Of a stretch of DNA of 64,000 nucleotides, positions 1-9,346 are shown piece after piece (position 1 is the stretch's first letter; each line of letters begins with the position of its first letter). Under the pieces are notes generated by a model, which saw only the letters and a list, made by a program, of their open reading frames with translations, ran no database searches and was not told the DNA's origin. The DNA comes from Pseudomonas profundi (lineage in GTDB: Bacteria; Pseudomonadota; Gammaproteobacteria; Pseudomonadales; Pseudomonadaceae). Location: positions 248,001-312,000 of the forward strand of contig NZ_VTPZ01000002.1 of assembly GCF_008638305.1 (NCBI RefSeq), written 5' to 3'. The position numbers were made by a program, and so were the translations under genes.

Positions 1-1838
1 CTGTCGCCCGCAGCCCAGGCCAGATCACCGATGCGCTGGAAGCCGAACATCGAGTAAAAGATGTAGAACGGCAGCATCGGCTGGTTATAGGTGCTATAGG
101 CGGTACCTGCCGCAATCCAGCTCGACATCGCGCCGGCTTCGGTGATGCCTTCCTCAAGGATCTGACCCTGCTTGTCCTCGCGGTAGAACATCACCTGATT
201 CTTGTCGACAGGCTCGTACAGCTGACCGACCGAGGAGTAGATCCCCAGCTGGCGGAACATGCCCTCCATACCGAAGGTGCGTGCTTCATCCGGCACGATG
301 GGGACGATACGTTGCCCCAGCTCCTTGTCTTTCACCAGTTGCGACAGCACGCGGACGAAGGCCATGGTGGTGGAGATCTCGCGGTCACCGCTGCCGTCAA
401 GTATTGACTTGAGCGTTTCCAGAGGCGGCACCGGCACCTTGAAGCTTTCCGCCCGGCGCGTGGGCATGTAGCCGCCGAGCGCTTCGCGGCGCGAATGCAG
501 GTATTTGTACTCGGCGCTGCCTTCTTCCGGCTTGTAAAAGGGCAGTTTCTCGAGATCTTCGTCGTTGACCGGAATATCGAAGCGATCGCGGAAGGTCTTG
601 AGACTTTCAACATCGACTTTTTTGGTGTTGTGCGCGGTATTCTGCCCCTGGCCAGCGCCGGTACCGTAGCCCTTGATGGTCTTGGCTAGAATGACGCTCG
701 GTTGGCCAGTGTGGTTGACCGCAGCGTGATACGCGGCATACACCTTGTAGGGATCATGACCGCCACGGTTGAGTTTCCACACCTGGTCATCCGAAAGGTC
801 CTTGACCATTTCCTCCAGCTCCGGACGCGCGCCGAAGAAGTGCTCGCGGACATAGGCCCCGTCGTTGGCCTTGTAGTTCTGATAATCGCCATCGACTGCT
901 TCATCCATACGCTGTTGCAGCAGGCCGTCTTCATCCTTGGCAAACAGCGGATCCCACAAACGCCCCCAGATAACCTTGATCACGTTCCAGTCGGCGCCGC
1001 GGAAGTTGCCCTCCAGCTCCTGGATGATCTTGCCGTTGCCACGCACCGGGCCGTCCAGACGCTGCAAGTTGCAGTTGACCACGAAGATCAGGTTGTCGAG
1101 CTTTTCACGGCCAGCCAGGGAGATCGCGCCCAGGGATTCGGGCTCGTCGGTCTCGCCGTCACCGAGGAAACACCAGACCTTCTGCTTGCCCGGCTCGATG
1201 AATCCGCGGTGCTCCAAGTACTTCATGAAGCGCGCCTGATAGATCGCCTGAATCGGCCCGAGACCCATGGATACCGTGGGGAATTGCCAGAAATCGGGCA
1301 TCAACCAGGGGTGCGGATAGGAAGACAATCCATTGCCGTCTACTTCCTGACGGAAATTGTCAAGCTGGTCCTCGCTGATGCGGCCCTCGAGATAGGCGCG
1401 TGCGTAGACGCCTGGCGACGCGTGGCCTTGGAAAAACACCAGGTCGCCGCCGTGTTCATCGGTCGGGGCCTTGAAGAAATAGTTGAAACCAATGTCGTAG
1501 AGCGTGGCGCTGGAGGCGAAAGTGGAAATATGGCCGCCGAGATCGGGATCCTGCTGGTTGGTCCGCATGACCATTGCAAGCGCGTTCCAGCGCACCATCG
1601 AACGGATGCGCCGTTCCATGAACAGGTCGCCGGGCATACGCGCTTCGTGGGTAACCGGGATGGTGTTGCGGTAGGGCGTAGTGATCGAATAGGGCAGCAG
1701 CGTGCCGCTGCGGGTAGCCAATTCTTCCATGCGCGTAATCAGGTAGTGCGCGCGGTCTTCGCCTTCGGCATCCAGAACGGATTCCAGCGAGTCAAGCCAT
1801 TCCTGGGTTTCGAGGGGATCGATGTCTTGCGGCTTCAT
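1..1838 (-). CDS. aceE: pyruvate dehydrogenase E1 component (partial, 3' end outside window)
   Basis: Thiamine-diphosphate-dependent E1 subunit of the pyruvate dehydrogenase complex, which decarboxylates pyruvate and reductively acetylates the lipoyl group of E2 (AceF). The reverse strand reads from ATG at 1838 as MKPQDIDPLETQEWLDSLES without a stop to base 1, giving 612 of roughly 885 codons. The ThDP-binding region is visible as FLGDGETDEPES followed by NCNLQRLDGPVRGNG, typical of homodimeric E1. GGAG lies about 5 bases before the start. The gene is divergent from glnE across 233 bp holding two identical-arm palindromes, which may control it. aceF is expected just beyond base 1. Assignment is secure; only the C-terminal part is unseen. 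Confidence 0.97.
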   Translation of the reverse strand, partial: MKPQDIDPLETQEWLDSLESVLDAEGEDRAHYLITRMEELATRSGTLLPYSITTPYRNTIPVTHEARMPGDLFMERRIRSMVRWNALAMVMRTNQQDPDLGGHISTFASSATLYDIGFNYFFKAPTDEHGGDLVFFQGHASPGVYARAYLEGRISEDQLDNFRQEVDGNGLSSYPHPWLMPDFWQFPTVSMGLGPIQAIYQARFMKYLEHRGFIEPGKQKVWCFLGDGETDEPESLGAISLAGREKLDNLIFVVNCNLQRLDGPVRGNGKIIQELEGNFRGADWNVIKVIWGRLWDPLFAKDEDGLLQQRMDEAVDGDYQNYKANDGAYVREHFFGARPELEEMVKDLSDDQVWKLNRGGHDPYKVYAAYHAAVNHTGQPSVILAKTIKGYGTGAGQGQNTAHNTKKVDVESLKTFRDRFDIPVNDEDLEKLPFYKPEEGSAEYKYLHSRREALGGYMPTRRAESFKVPVPPLETLKSILDGSGDREISTTMAFVRVLSQLVKDKELGQRIVPIVPDEARTFGMEGMFRQLGIYSSVGQLYEPVDKNQVMFYREDKQGQILEEGITEAGAMSSWIAAGTAYSTYNQPMLPFYIFYSMFGFQRIGDLAWAAGD

Positions 1839-1919
1839 ATTGTCTCCAGACCTTGTGGGCCCAATCAGCCGTATGAGCGGTTGGCCCCTTGCCGGCTGAT
1901 GCGGTGTTGGTGTTGTGTT

Positions 1920-1934
1920 TGTAGTTTTACTACA
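1920..1934. promoter_or_regulatory. palindromic operator-like site 1 (HexR-like)
   Basis: TGTAGTTTTACTACA is a perfect inverted repeat with 6-bp arms TGTAGT/ACTACA and a 3-bp spacer, 82 bp upstream of the aceE start. The arms resemble the consensus described for HexR, the RpiR-family repressor of sugar catabolism in gammaproteobacteria (recalled). Symmetry and duplication are seen; the regulator is inferred. Confidence 0.55.
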
Positions 1935-1970
1935 AAAACGGGAGCCATTCCAGCTCGCAGAGAATATTTT

Positions 1971-1985
1971 TGTAGTGAAACTACA
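1971..1985. promoter_or_regulatory. palindromic operator-like site 2 (HexR-like)
   Basis: TGTAGTGAAACTACA repeats both arms of the site at 1920-1934 exactly and differs only in the 3-bp spacer. The centres are 51 bp apart, close to five helical turns, so two bound dimers would lie on the same DNA face. It lies 86 bp upstream of glnE, so it could act on either divergent gene. Confidence 0.55.
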
Positions 1986-2071
1986 GGCGGTGCGGCTCCA
2001 ATTCAATGGGGACTTTTCCCTCTGGGCTGCACGTGTCAAGCTGCCTGAATAGTCTTCGTACAGGATAGACC

Positions 2072-5014
2072 ATGCCTTCTTTCTTACCGCGTCCGCTACC
2101 TGCGTCGTTGCAGCCAATGGTCGATCATCATCTGCAACAATGGCGCACGGCGCTGCAACACGAAGCGCTCGAAGAGCGCCTCGGTGAGCTGGGCGAGGAC
2201 TTTGAATCCGCCTTGCCGACGGTGTTGGCCGGCAGTGACTTTGTGGCTGAGCAGCTGCGACGTGACCCGCAGATAGCCTGGCGCCTGACAGAGGCGGGGT
2301 TGCTGAGCCGCGATTTGCGAGCCGGTGAAATGTCCGAGCTATTGATAGAAGCGCTGGCCTCGGTGGGGAGCGAAGACGAACTGGGCCAGGCGCTGCGCAA
2401 ATTCCGCCAGCAGCATCAGGTGCGTATCATCTGGCGCGACCTGACGCGGCAGGCGGCGACCATGCGCACGACGCGTGAACTGTCCGATATGGCAGATGCC
2501 TGCATCGAGCAAGCCTATCAATGGTTGTATAAACAGGCCTGCGAAACCCTCGGCACGCCTACTGCCCCGACGGGAGAACCGCAACATATGGTTGTGCTGG
2601 GGATGGGCAAGCTGGGCGCACAGGAGCTCAATCTATCCTCCGATATTGATCTGATATTTGCCTACCCCGACGCAGGAGAGACCCGCGGTGGCCGCCGTAG
2701 CTTATCCAACCAAGAATTTTTCATTCGCGTCGGTCAGCGGCTGATCCGTGCGCTGGATACTATTACCGTTGATGGATTTGTGTTCCGCGTAGACATGCGC
2801 CTGCGCCCCTATGGCGATAGCGGCGCGCTGGTGTTCAGTTTTGATGCCCTGGAGCAGTACTACCAGAGCCAGGGCCGCGACTGGGAACGCTACGCAATGA
2901 TCAAGGCACGCGTCGTGGCGGGTGATCAACAGGCGGGCGCCGAACTCCTGTCAATGCTCAAGCCATTTGTGTTCCGGCGCTATCTTGATTTTGCTGCGAT
3001 CGAGGCGTTGCGTAACTTGAAGCTAATGATCCAGCGGGAGGTCAAGCGCAAAGGGCTGCAGGATAACGTCAAGCTCGGCTCGGGAGGCATCAGGGAGGTC
3101 GAGTTTATTGGTCAGGCATACCAGTTGATCCATGGCGGTCGTGATCGCGCCCTGCAACAAAAGCCCATCCTGGCGGTGCTCGAGGTGCTGGCGGAAAACG
3201 ATTACATGCCAGACCCGGCTATTGATGAGCTCAAGCGTGCCTATCTGTTCTTGCGCGATGCTGAACATGCGTTGCAGGCGCTGGACGACCGGCAGACCCA
3301 AATGCTGCCCACTGATCAGGAATCGCGAACGCGCGTGGCTTTTGTAATGGGCTTCGAAGACTGGGACAGTTTCCGTGCCACGCTGGATACGCACCGGCAA
3401 CGAGTGGAAACGCATTTCGCCTATGTCATTGCCGATCCGGATGATGAAACCGACGATGAAGCCCCGTTGCACGCCGAGTGGCTGCCGTTGTGGGAGGGCG
3501 CTCTTGAGTCAGAGCAGGCACTCGAACAGCTGGGCGAAGGTGGCTTTCGCCAGCCCGATCAGGCCTGGCGACTACTGCAGGGCCTGTTGAATTCTGGCCG
3601 TGTCAGAGGAATGCAGCGTGTCGGTCGTGACCGTCTGGATGTGTTCATGCCGCGCCTGTTAGGTATGGCGGCTGAGCAGGACAATCCCGATCTCGCGCTG
3701 GAACGGGTGATGCCCCTGGTCGAAGCGGTAGCACGACGCTCGGCCTATCTGCTGTTGCTGACCGAAAACCCCGGCGCGCTGCACGAGTTATTGGTGTTAT
3801 GCAGCGCCAGCCCCTGGATCGCTGAACAGATAACCCGTTACCCGGTTGTGCTGGACGAGCTGCTGAACGCGGGTCGCCTGTATCGCCCGCCGGAAACCGA
3901 AGAGTTGGTTGACGAACTGCGTCAACAGCTGACCCGCATTCCCGAGGACGATCTTGAGCAGCAGATGGAAGTGCTACGGTATTTCAAGCGCGCGCATGTC
4001 CTGCGAGTGGCCGCATCCGAGTTGGCAGGTACCTTGCCCTTGATGAAGGTCAGCGATTATCTGACCTGGATTGCCGAGGCGATTTTGCAACAGGTGTTGC
4101 GTCTTGCCTGGCGCGAACTCACCCAGCGCCATGGCGCACCGAAGCGTCGCGACGGCTCAGACTGCGAGCTGGATTTCGTGATAGTCGGCTACGGCAAGGT
4201 GGGCGGGATCGAGCTGGGACACGGTTCGGATCTGGATCTGGTATTCATCCATGACGGCGACACCGAGGCGGAAACTGACGGAGCCAAGCCGATCGAAGGC
4301 AGCCGCTTTTTTACCCGTCTGGGCCAGCGCATCATTCATATCCTCAACGCGCAAACCACCTCCGGCGCGCTTTACGATGTCGATATGCGTTTGCGACCTT
4401 CGGGCGAATCCGGATTATTGGTCAGCTCCCTCGAGTCCTTCTCCCGCTACCAGCGCGAGGGTGCCTGGACCTGGGAGCATCAGGCGCTGGTGCGGGCCAG
4501 AGTGTTGGCAGGATGCAAGCGTCTGAATCACCGGTTCCAGAATCTGCGTGCAGAGGTGCTCGGTCGGGAGCGCGATGAAGCCAGCCTGCGAAAAGAGGTG
4601 CTGGCGATGCGTGCCAGGATGCGCGACAACCTGGCCACCCGCACCACCAACGCGGGATTCGCTCCGGCTGCGTTTACCACCGAGGCTCAGTTTGATCTCA
4701 AGCAGGACGCCGGAGGTATCGTCGATATCGAATTTATGGTGCAATATGCGGTTCTGGCTTGGTCGTGCCGATACCCCGAGTTACTGCGCTATACCGATAA
4801 CATCAGAATTCTAGACGGGCTGCGCGACGCCGGGTTGATAGCCGGTGACGACGTTCTACGTTTGCAGGAGGCTTACAAAGCCTACCGCGCAGCAGCCCAT
4901 CGCCTGGCCCTGCAGAAACAGCCGGGCAAAGTGAGTGGCGACCAGTTTCATGATTTCCGACGCGGAGTCATCGCACTCTGGCAGCAATGGCTGCCGGACG
5001 ACCGAGACGAATGA
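2072..5014 (+). CDS. glnE: bifunctional glutamine synthetase adenylyltransferase/deadenylase
   Basis: Cytoplasmic enzyme that adenylylates and deadenylylates glutamine synthetase in response to PII and glutamine. At 980 aa it has the usual length. It contains two nucleotidyltransferase domains. The N-terminal deadenylase half carries GMGKLGAQELNLSSDIDLIF with metal-binding Asp residues near residue 190. The C-terminal adenylylase half carries GYGKVGGIELGHGSDLDLVF near residue 710. ATG is preceded by AGGA. It is followed after 90 bp by ilvE on the same strand. A short hairpin at 5014-5028 overlaps the stop but has no T-run. Confidence 0.97.
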   Translation: MPSFLPRPLPASLQPMVDHHLQQWRTALQHEALEERLGELGEDFESALPTVLAGSDFVAEQLRRDPQIAWRLTEAGLLSRDLRAGEMSELLIEALASVGSEDELGQALRKFRQQHQVRIIWRDLTRQAATMRTTRELSDMADACIEQAYQWLYKQACETLGTPTAPTGEPQHMVVLGMGKLGAQELNLSSDIDLIFAYPDAGETRGGRRSLSNQEFFIRVGQRLIRALDTITVDGFVFRVDMRLRPYGDSGALVFSFDALEQYYQSQGRDWERYAMIKARVVAGDQQAGAELLSMLKPFVFRRYLDFAAIEALRNLKLMIQREVKRKGLQDNVKLGSGGIREVEFIGQAYQLIHGGRDRALQQKPILAVLEVLAENDYMPDPAIDELKRAYLFLRDAEHALQALDDRQTQMLPTDQESRTRVAFVMGFEDWDSFRATLDTHRQRVETHFAYVIADPDDETDDEAPLHAEWLPLWEGALESEQALEQLGEGGFRQPDQAWRLLQGLLNSGRVRGMQRVGRDRLDVFMPRLLGMAAEQDNPDLALERVMPLVEAVARRSAYLLLLTENPGALHELLVLCSASPWIAEQITRYPVVLDELLNAGRLYRPPETEELVDELRQQLTRIPEDDLEQQMEVLRYFKRAHVLRVAASELAGTLPLMKVSDYLTWIAEAILQQVLRLAWRELTQRHGAPKRRDGSDCELDFVIVGYGKVGGIELGHGSDLDLVFIHDGDTEAETDGAKPIEGSRFFTRLGQRIIHILNAQTTSGALYDVDMRLRPSGESGLLVSSLESFSRYQREGAWTWEHQALVRARVLAGCKRLNHRFQNLRAEVLGRERDEASLRKEVLAMRARMRDNLATRTTNAGFAPAAFTTEAQFDLKQDAGGIVDIEFMVQYAVLAWSCRYPELLRYTDNIRILDGLRDAGLIAGDDVLRLQEAYKAYRAAAHRLALQKQPGKVSGDQFHDFRRGVIALWQQWLPDDRDE

Positions 5015-5104
5015 CGGCTTGCAGCCGTGTACACGCGGGCACACCTGGCCAGACCAAGAACCGAATGAATATTAGACAAAGATCAATGAATGGAGCTGGC
5101 TGCT

Positions 5105-6034
5105 ATGTCGATGGCCGATCGTGATGGTGTTATCTGGTTTGATGGTGAAATGCTGCCCTGGCGTGACGCTAACGTCCATGTGCTGACGCACTCGCTGCAC
5201 TACGGTATGGCTGTATTCGAAGGTGTGCGCGCCTACAATACGCCGGACGGAACCGCAATTTTCCGTCTGGATGCGCATACCGACCGCCTGTTCGATTCCG
5301 CCCACATCATGGGCATGAAAATTCCCTACACCAAAGAGCAGATCAACGATGCGATCTGTGCCACGGTGCGTGACAACAAGCTTGAAACGGCCTATATCCG
5401 CCCGCTGGTATTCTACGGCTCCGAAGGCATGGGTATTCGCGCTGATAACCTGAAGGTGCACGTGACCATTGCAGCCTGGCATTGGGGCGCCTACATGGGT
5501 GAGGCGGCGTTGGAGCAGGGTATCAAGATCCGCACTAGCTCCTTTACCCGTCATCACGTCAATATCACCATGACTCGCGCCAAATCCAGCGGTGCCTACA
5601 TGAACTCCATGCTGGCGCTGCAGGAAGCTGTTTCCGGCGGTGCTGAAGAAGCCCTGTTGCTGGATCCGGAAGGCTATGTCGCAGAGGGTTCCGGCGAGAA
5701 CATCTTCATCGTCAAGGGCGGCGTTATCTATACACCGGAAGTCACGGCCTGCCTGAACGGCATCACCCGTAGCACGGTGTTGACACTGGCCGGGGAAATG
5801 AACATCCCGGTTGTAGAAAAGCGCATCACCCGTGATGAAGTCTATATCGCCGATGAAGCATTCTTTACCGGTACGGCGGCTGAGGTCACCCCGATCCGCG
5901 AGCTGGATAACCGTCAGATCGGCGAAGGCCGTCGCGGTCCCATCACCGGCAAGCTGCAGAAGGCTTACTTCGACCTGGTCAACGGTCAGAGCGGCGCCCA
6001 CGCCGAATGGCGTACGTTGGTGCACAAGCTTTGA
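5105..6034 (+). CDS. ilvE: branched-chain amino acid aminotransferase
   Basis: PLP-dependent class IV aminotransferase catalysing the last step of Leu, Ile and Val synthesis. The 309-aa protein starts MSMADRDG, chosen over an in-frame ATG 15 bp upstream because GGAG lies 9 bases before it and the alignment remembered for Pseudomonas IlvE begins here. Lys160 in MTRAKSSGAYMN is the expected Schiff-base lysine. EGSGENIFIV and the TGTAAEVTPI segment are the phosphate-binding and C-terminal signatures. It lies just upstream of the LPS core genes and may share transcription with them. Confidence 0.96.
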   Translation: MSMADRDGVIWFDGEMLPWRDANVHVLTHSLHYGMAVFEGVRAYNTPDGTAIFRLDAHTDRLFDSAHIMGMKIPYTKEQINDAICATVRDNKLETAYIRPLVFYGSEGMGIRADNLKVHVTIAAWHWGAYMGEAALEQGIKIRTSSFTRHHVNITMTRAKSSGAYMNSMLALQEAVSGGAEEALLLDPEGYVAEGSGENIFIVKGGVIYTPEVTACLNGITRSTVLTLAGEMNIPVVEKRITRDEVYIADEAFFTGTAAEVTPIRELDNRQIGEGRRGPITGKLQKAYFDLVNGQSGAHAEWRTLVHKL

Positions 6035-6113
6035 GCCGGAAGCTGGAAGAAAGAAGGAGCCGCATTGCTCGGATTGTTCTGGCTTCCAGCTCCAAGCTTC
6101 AGGCTTCAAGCTT
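6035..6113 (+). repeat. imperfect inverted repeat between ilvE and waaF
   Basis: AGCTGGAAG (6041-6049) pairs with CTTCCAGCT (6083-6091) across a 33-nt loop, with further pairing beyond a bulge. Related AAGCTT/GGCTTC words follow up to the waaF start. No T-run is present, so a terminator is doubtful. GAAGCTGGAAGC-type words are common between genes in Pseudomonas (recalled), which suggests a repeat-derived spacer. Confidence 0.35.
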
Positions 6114-7160
6114 ATGAGAATATTGGTTATCGGTCCCAGCTGGGTCGGCGACATGGTGATGGCGCAGACGCTGTTTGCCTGCCTCAAGCTGCGCCACGGC
6201 CCCGATTGCGAGATAGATGTGCTGGCTCCCGAGTGGAGCCGGCCGATTCTCGAGCGCATGCCGGAAGTACGCAATGCGCTGAGCTTTCCGCTGGGGCATG
6301 GGGTGCTGGACCTCAAGACCCGTCGCACGATCGGCAAGGGCCTGGCCGGTCAGTATGACCAGGCGATCCTGCTGCCCAATTCCCTGAAATCTGCCCTGGT
6401 GTCTTTTTTTGCCGGCATTCCCAAGCGCACCGGATGGCGCGGCGAAATGCGCTACGGCTTGCTCAACGATATCCGCAAGCTGGACAAGGATCGTTATCCG
6501 CTGATGATCGAGCGGTTCATGGCGCTGGCCTTTGAGCGGGATCATGAGCTCAGCAAGCCCTATCCGCGTCCGACCCTGCAAATCGATCCTGCCACGCGCG
6601 ATGCCGCGCTGGCGCGTTTCGGGCTGGAGCTCGACCGTCCCGTGCTGGTGTTGTGCCCGGGCGCCGAGTTCGGCGAGTCCAAGCGCTGGCCCGTTGAGCA
6701 TTACGCCAGTGTTGCTGATCAGAAGGTTCGCCAGGGTTGGCAGGTGTGGTTATTTGGTTCGAAGAACGATCACCCCGTAGCGGAGGATATCCGCTTGCGA
6801 TTGATTCCGGGACTGCGCGAGGAAGCGACCAATCTGGCTGGCGAAACCAGCCTGGCTGACGCGATAGACCTGATGTCCTGTGCGTCTGCGGTTGTCAGCA
6901 ATGATTCGGGACTTATGCATGTCGCGGCGGCGCTGGATCGGCCGCTGGTCGCTGTCTATGGCTCCACCTCGCCGGGCTTTACCCCGCCGCTTGCTTCGCA
7001 TGTCGAGTCGGTGCGCCTGGGGTTGGATTGCAGTCCGTGTTTTGATCGCGCTTGTCGGTTCGGGCACTACAACTGCCTGCGTGATCTGAAGCCGGCGCTG
7101 GTGGTCGATGCTTTGGACCGCCTGGTCGGTGATCCGCTGGCCGACCCGCTGGATGTGTAA
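6114..7160 (+). CDS. waaF: ADP-heptose:LPS heptosyltransferase II
   Basis: Family 9 glycosyltransferase adding the second L-glycero-D-manno-heptose to the LPS inner core at the cytoplasmic face of the inner membrane. The 348-aa protein starts MRILVIGPSWVGDMVMAQ, the characteristic N-terminus, so the much longer open frame upstream is disregarded. The ADP-heptose-binding region is seen as LCPGAEFGESKRWP, and SNDSGLMHVAAAL is the family C-terminal signature. It starts the core operon; waaC follows 3 bp after its stop. No clear ribosome-binding site precedes the ATG. Confidence 0.95.
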   Translation: MRILVIGPSWVGDMVMAQTLFACLKLRHGPDCEIDVLAPEWSRPILERMPEVRNALSFPLGHGVLDLKTRRTIGKGLAGQYDQAILLPNSLKSALVSFFAGIPKRTGWRGEMRYGLLNDIRKLDKDRYPLMIERFMALAFERDHELSKPYPRPTLQIDPATRDAALARFGLELDRPVLVLCPGAEFGESKRWPVEHYASVADQKVRQGWQVWLFGSKNDHPVAEDIRLRLIPGLREEATNLAGETSLADAIDLMSCASAVVSNDSGLMHVAAALDRPLVAVYGSTSPGFTPPLASHVESVRLGLDCSPCFDRACRFGHYNCLRDLKPALVVDALDRLVGDPLADPLDV

Positions 7161-7163
7161 TTA

Positions 7164-8225
7164 ATGCGTGTACTGCTGATCAAGACGTCGTCCATGGGCG
7201 ATGTCATCCATACGCTGCCGGCCTTGACTGACGCGCAGCGGGCCATCCCGGGTGTTACTTTTGACTGGGTTGTCGAAGAAGGCTTCGCAGAAATCCCCGC
7301 CTGGCATCCGGCGGTCGCTGAAATCATTCCGGTGGCCATCAGGCGCTGGCGCAAAAGTCCGTTGCAAACATTGCGCAGCGGTGAATGGTCACGCTTCAAG
7401 GCACGACTGCGTACCACTCCGTATGATCTGGTAATCGATGCCCAGGGCTTGCTGAAAAGCGCCTTGCTAACGCGTTACGTCAAGGCACCGGTCGTCGGCC
7501 TGAACAAGGCTTCCGCACGGGAACCGCTGGCCAGCCGTTTTTATACTGACGCTATGGATGTGCCCTGGGGGCAGCATGCAGTGGAGCGGGTGCGCCAGCT
7601 GTTCGCAGCGGCGCTGGGCTACAGCGTGCCTGAGCAGACCGGAGATTACGGCCTCGATCGTCGGAGTCTGGCCGGAAACAAGTCTGACCTGCGCTATGTG
7701 ATGTTTCTGCATGGCACTACCTGGGACAGCAAGCACTGGCCGGAGAGCTACTGGCGCCAGTTGGCTGAGTGGGCGGTGTCGATGGGTATCCAGGTCCGTT
7801 TGCCCTGGGGCAACGATGTGGAGAAAGCACGTGCGGAGTTCATAGCCTCTGATTTGTCAGGCGTCGACGTACTGCCTCGCATGTCGCTGGCGGGCATGGC
7901 GAGCATGCTCGCCGGCACTTCTGCCTGCGTCGCGGTCGATACAGGACTGGGTCATCTGGCAGCAGCGCTCGATGTGCCTACGCTTTCGCTCTTCGGTCCG
8001 ACTAACCCCGGTTTTACCGGCGCTTACGGCGCGTCACAGCGTCACCTGGCCGCTGATTACCCGGCCTGTGTGCCCTGTATGCAGAAGCAATGCACCTACA
8101 AGCCCACCGCTGAAGAAGCCCGCCAGTTTGATCTGCAGCGCGAACAGCCCTTCTGCTTTACCCGGCTGAATCCGCAGCGCATTCAGGCCGAACTGCTAAC
8201 ACTGCTGAAACAGGGCGCGAACTGA
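7164..8225 (+). CDS. waaC: ADP-heptose:LPS heptosyltransferase I
   Basis: Family 9 glycosyltransferase transferring the first heptose to Kdo2-lipid A. It is 353 aa and begins MRVLLIKTSSMGDVIHTLPA, the WaaC N-terminal signature containing the acceptor-side residues. FLHGTTWDSKHWPE is the nucleotide-sugar region, and VDTGLGHLAAALDVPT with LFGPTNPGFTGAYG complete the family pattern. The stop overlaps the waaG start by one base (TGATG), indicating translational coupling. Confidence 0.95.
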   Translation: MRVLLIKTSSMGDVIHTLPALTDAQRAIPGVTFDWVVEEGFAEIPAWHPAVAEIIPVAIRRWRKSPLQTLRSGEWSRFKARLRTTPYDLVIDAQGLLKSALLTRYVKAPVVGLNKASAREPLASRFYTDAMDVPWGQHAVERVRQLFAAALGYSVPEQTGDYGLDRRSLAGNKSDLRYVMFLHGTTWDSKHWPESYWRQLAEWAVSMGIQVRLPWGNDVEKARAEFIASDLSGVDVLPRMSLAGMASMLAGTSACVAVDTGLGHLAAALDVPTLSLFGPTNPGFTGAYGASQRHLAADYPACVPCMQKQCTYKPTAEEARQFDLQREQPFCFTRLNPQRIQAELLTLLKQGAN

Positions 8226-9346
8226 TGCAGTTGGCTTTTGTTCTTTATAAGTACTTCCCCTACGGCGGACTGCAACGTGACTTCATGCGTATCGCGCAGG
8301 TTTGTCAGGCCCGTGGGCATGCGGTGCGGGTATATGTTCTGTCGTGGGATGGCGAGGTGCCTGAAGGTTTTGATGTGCAGCTGGTGCCGGTCAAGGCATG
8401 GACCAACCATCGTCGCAACGAGCGTTTTGCTGCCTGGGTGCGGGCAGATCTGGCCCGGCGGCCAGTGGATCGGGTGATCGGGTTCAACAAGATGCCCGGG
8501 CTGGATGTGTACTATGCCGCTGATCCCTGCTATGAGCACAAGGCGAGGACGCAACGCGGCCCGTTGTACCGGCTGGGTGCACGATACAAGCATTACTCGG
8601 CATTCGAAAAAGCGGTATTTTCTCCTGCCACGCGTGCCGAGATATTGATGATCTCCGAGGTGCAGCAGCCGCTGTTCATGCAGCACTATCGCACCCCGGC
8701 GGAGCGGTTTCATCTGCTGCCACCGGGTATCGCACCGGATCGCCGGGCGCCTGCCAATGCAGCGCAGATCCGTAGCGCGTTTCGTCGCGAGTTCGAACTT
8801 GGCGATACTGAATTGCTGATCGTGCAGATCGGCTCGGGCTTCAAGACCAAAGGCCTGGACCGCTCGATACGCGCGTTGGCGTCGCTACCTGCTGCCCTGC
8901 GAGCGCGGACGCGCCTGATGGTGGTCGGGCAGGACGACGCACGCCGCTTTCGTGCGCAGGCCAAGGCGGACGGAGTGGCCAATCGCGTAGAATTCCTTCA
9001 GGGTCGTGATGATGTCCCGCGTTTTTTGCTGGGGGCTGATTTGCTGATTCATCCGGCCTATAACGAGAACACCGGCACTGTCTTGCTTGAAGCGTTGGTC
9101 GCCGGTCTGCCAGTGCTGACAACCGACGTGTGCGGCTATGCGCATTACATCGAAGAGGCCGACTGTGGCCTGGTGGTGCCGAGCCCGTTCAGCCAGGATC
9201 GATTGAACAGTATGCTGGCGCGCATGTTGGAAGATGACGAGGCACGAGGTCGCTGGCATAACCAGGCTCTGGAGTTTGCCGATCAGGCAGATTTGTATAG
9301 CCTGCCGGAGAAAGCCGCCGATGTGATTCTGGGAGACATGGATTGA
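8225..9346 (+). CDS. waaG: LPS core glycosyltransferase WaaG (UDP-glucose:heptosyl-LPS type)
   Basis: Family 4 retaining glycosyltransferase that adds the first outer-core hexose to heptose II. It is 373 aa with the typical opening FVLYKYFPYGGLQRDF. The EX7E region is seen in NTGTVLLEALVAGLPVLTTD, where the two glutamates bind the nucleotide sugar. It overlaps waaC by one base and the kinase waaP by four. In Pseudomonas the transferred sugar is thought to be a galactosamine rather than glucose (recalled), so the exact donor is not decided by the sequence. Confidence 0.93.
   Translation: MQLAFVLYKYFPYGGLQRDFMRIAQVCQARGHAVRVYVLSWDGEVPEGFDVQLVPVKAWTNHRRNERFAAWVRADLARRPVDRVIGFNKMPGLDVYYAADPCYEHKARTQRGPLYRLGARYKHYSAFEKAVFSPATRAEILMISEVQQPLFMQHYRTPAERFHLLPPGIAPDRRAPANAAQIRSAFRREFELGDTELLIVQIGSGFKTKGLDRSIRALASLPAALRARTRLMVVGQDDARRFRAQAKADGVANRVEFLQGRDDVPRFLLGADLLIHPAYNENTGTVLLEALVAGLPVLTTDVCGYAHYIEEADCGLVVPSPFSQDRLNSMLARMLEDDEARGRWHNQALEFADQADLYSLPEKAADVILGDMD

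Noticed and set aside
702-2048. A 448-codon open frame on the plus strand opposite aceE
   Set aside because: It is antisense to a certain gene, crosses the aceE promoter, and its translation has no recognisable domain.
5014-5028. Hairpin ACGGCT/AGCCGT at the glnE stop as a terminator
   Set aside because: Only 6 bp and no following T-run; left as a remark under glnE.
5072-6337. A 421-codon minus-strand open frame opposite ilvE and waaF
   Set aside because: Both sense-strand genes are secure; the translation is low-meaning and spans two genes.
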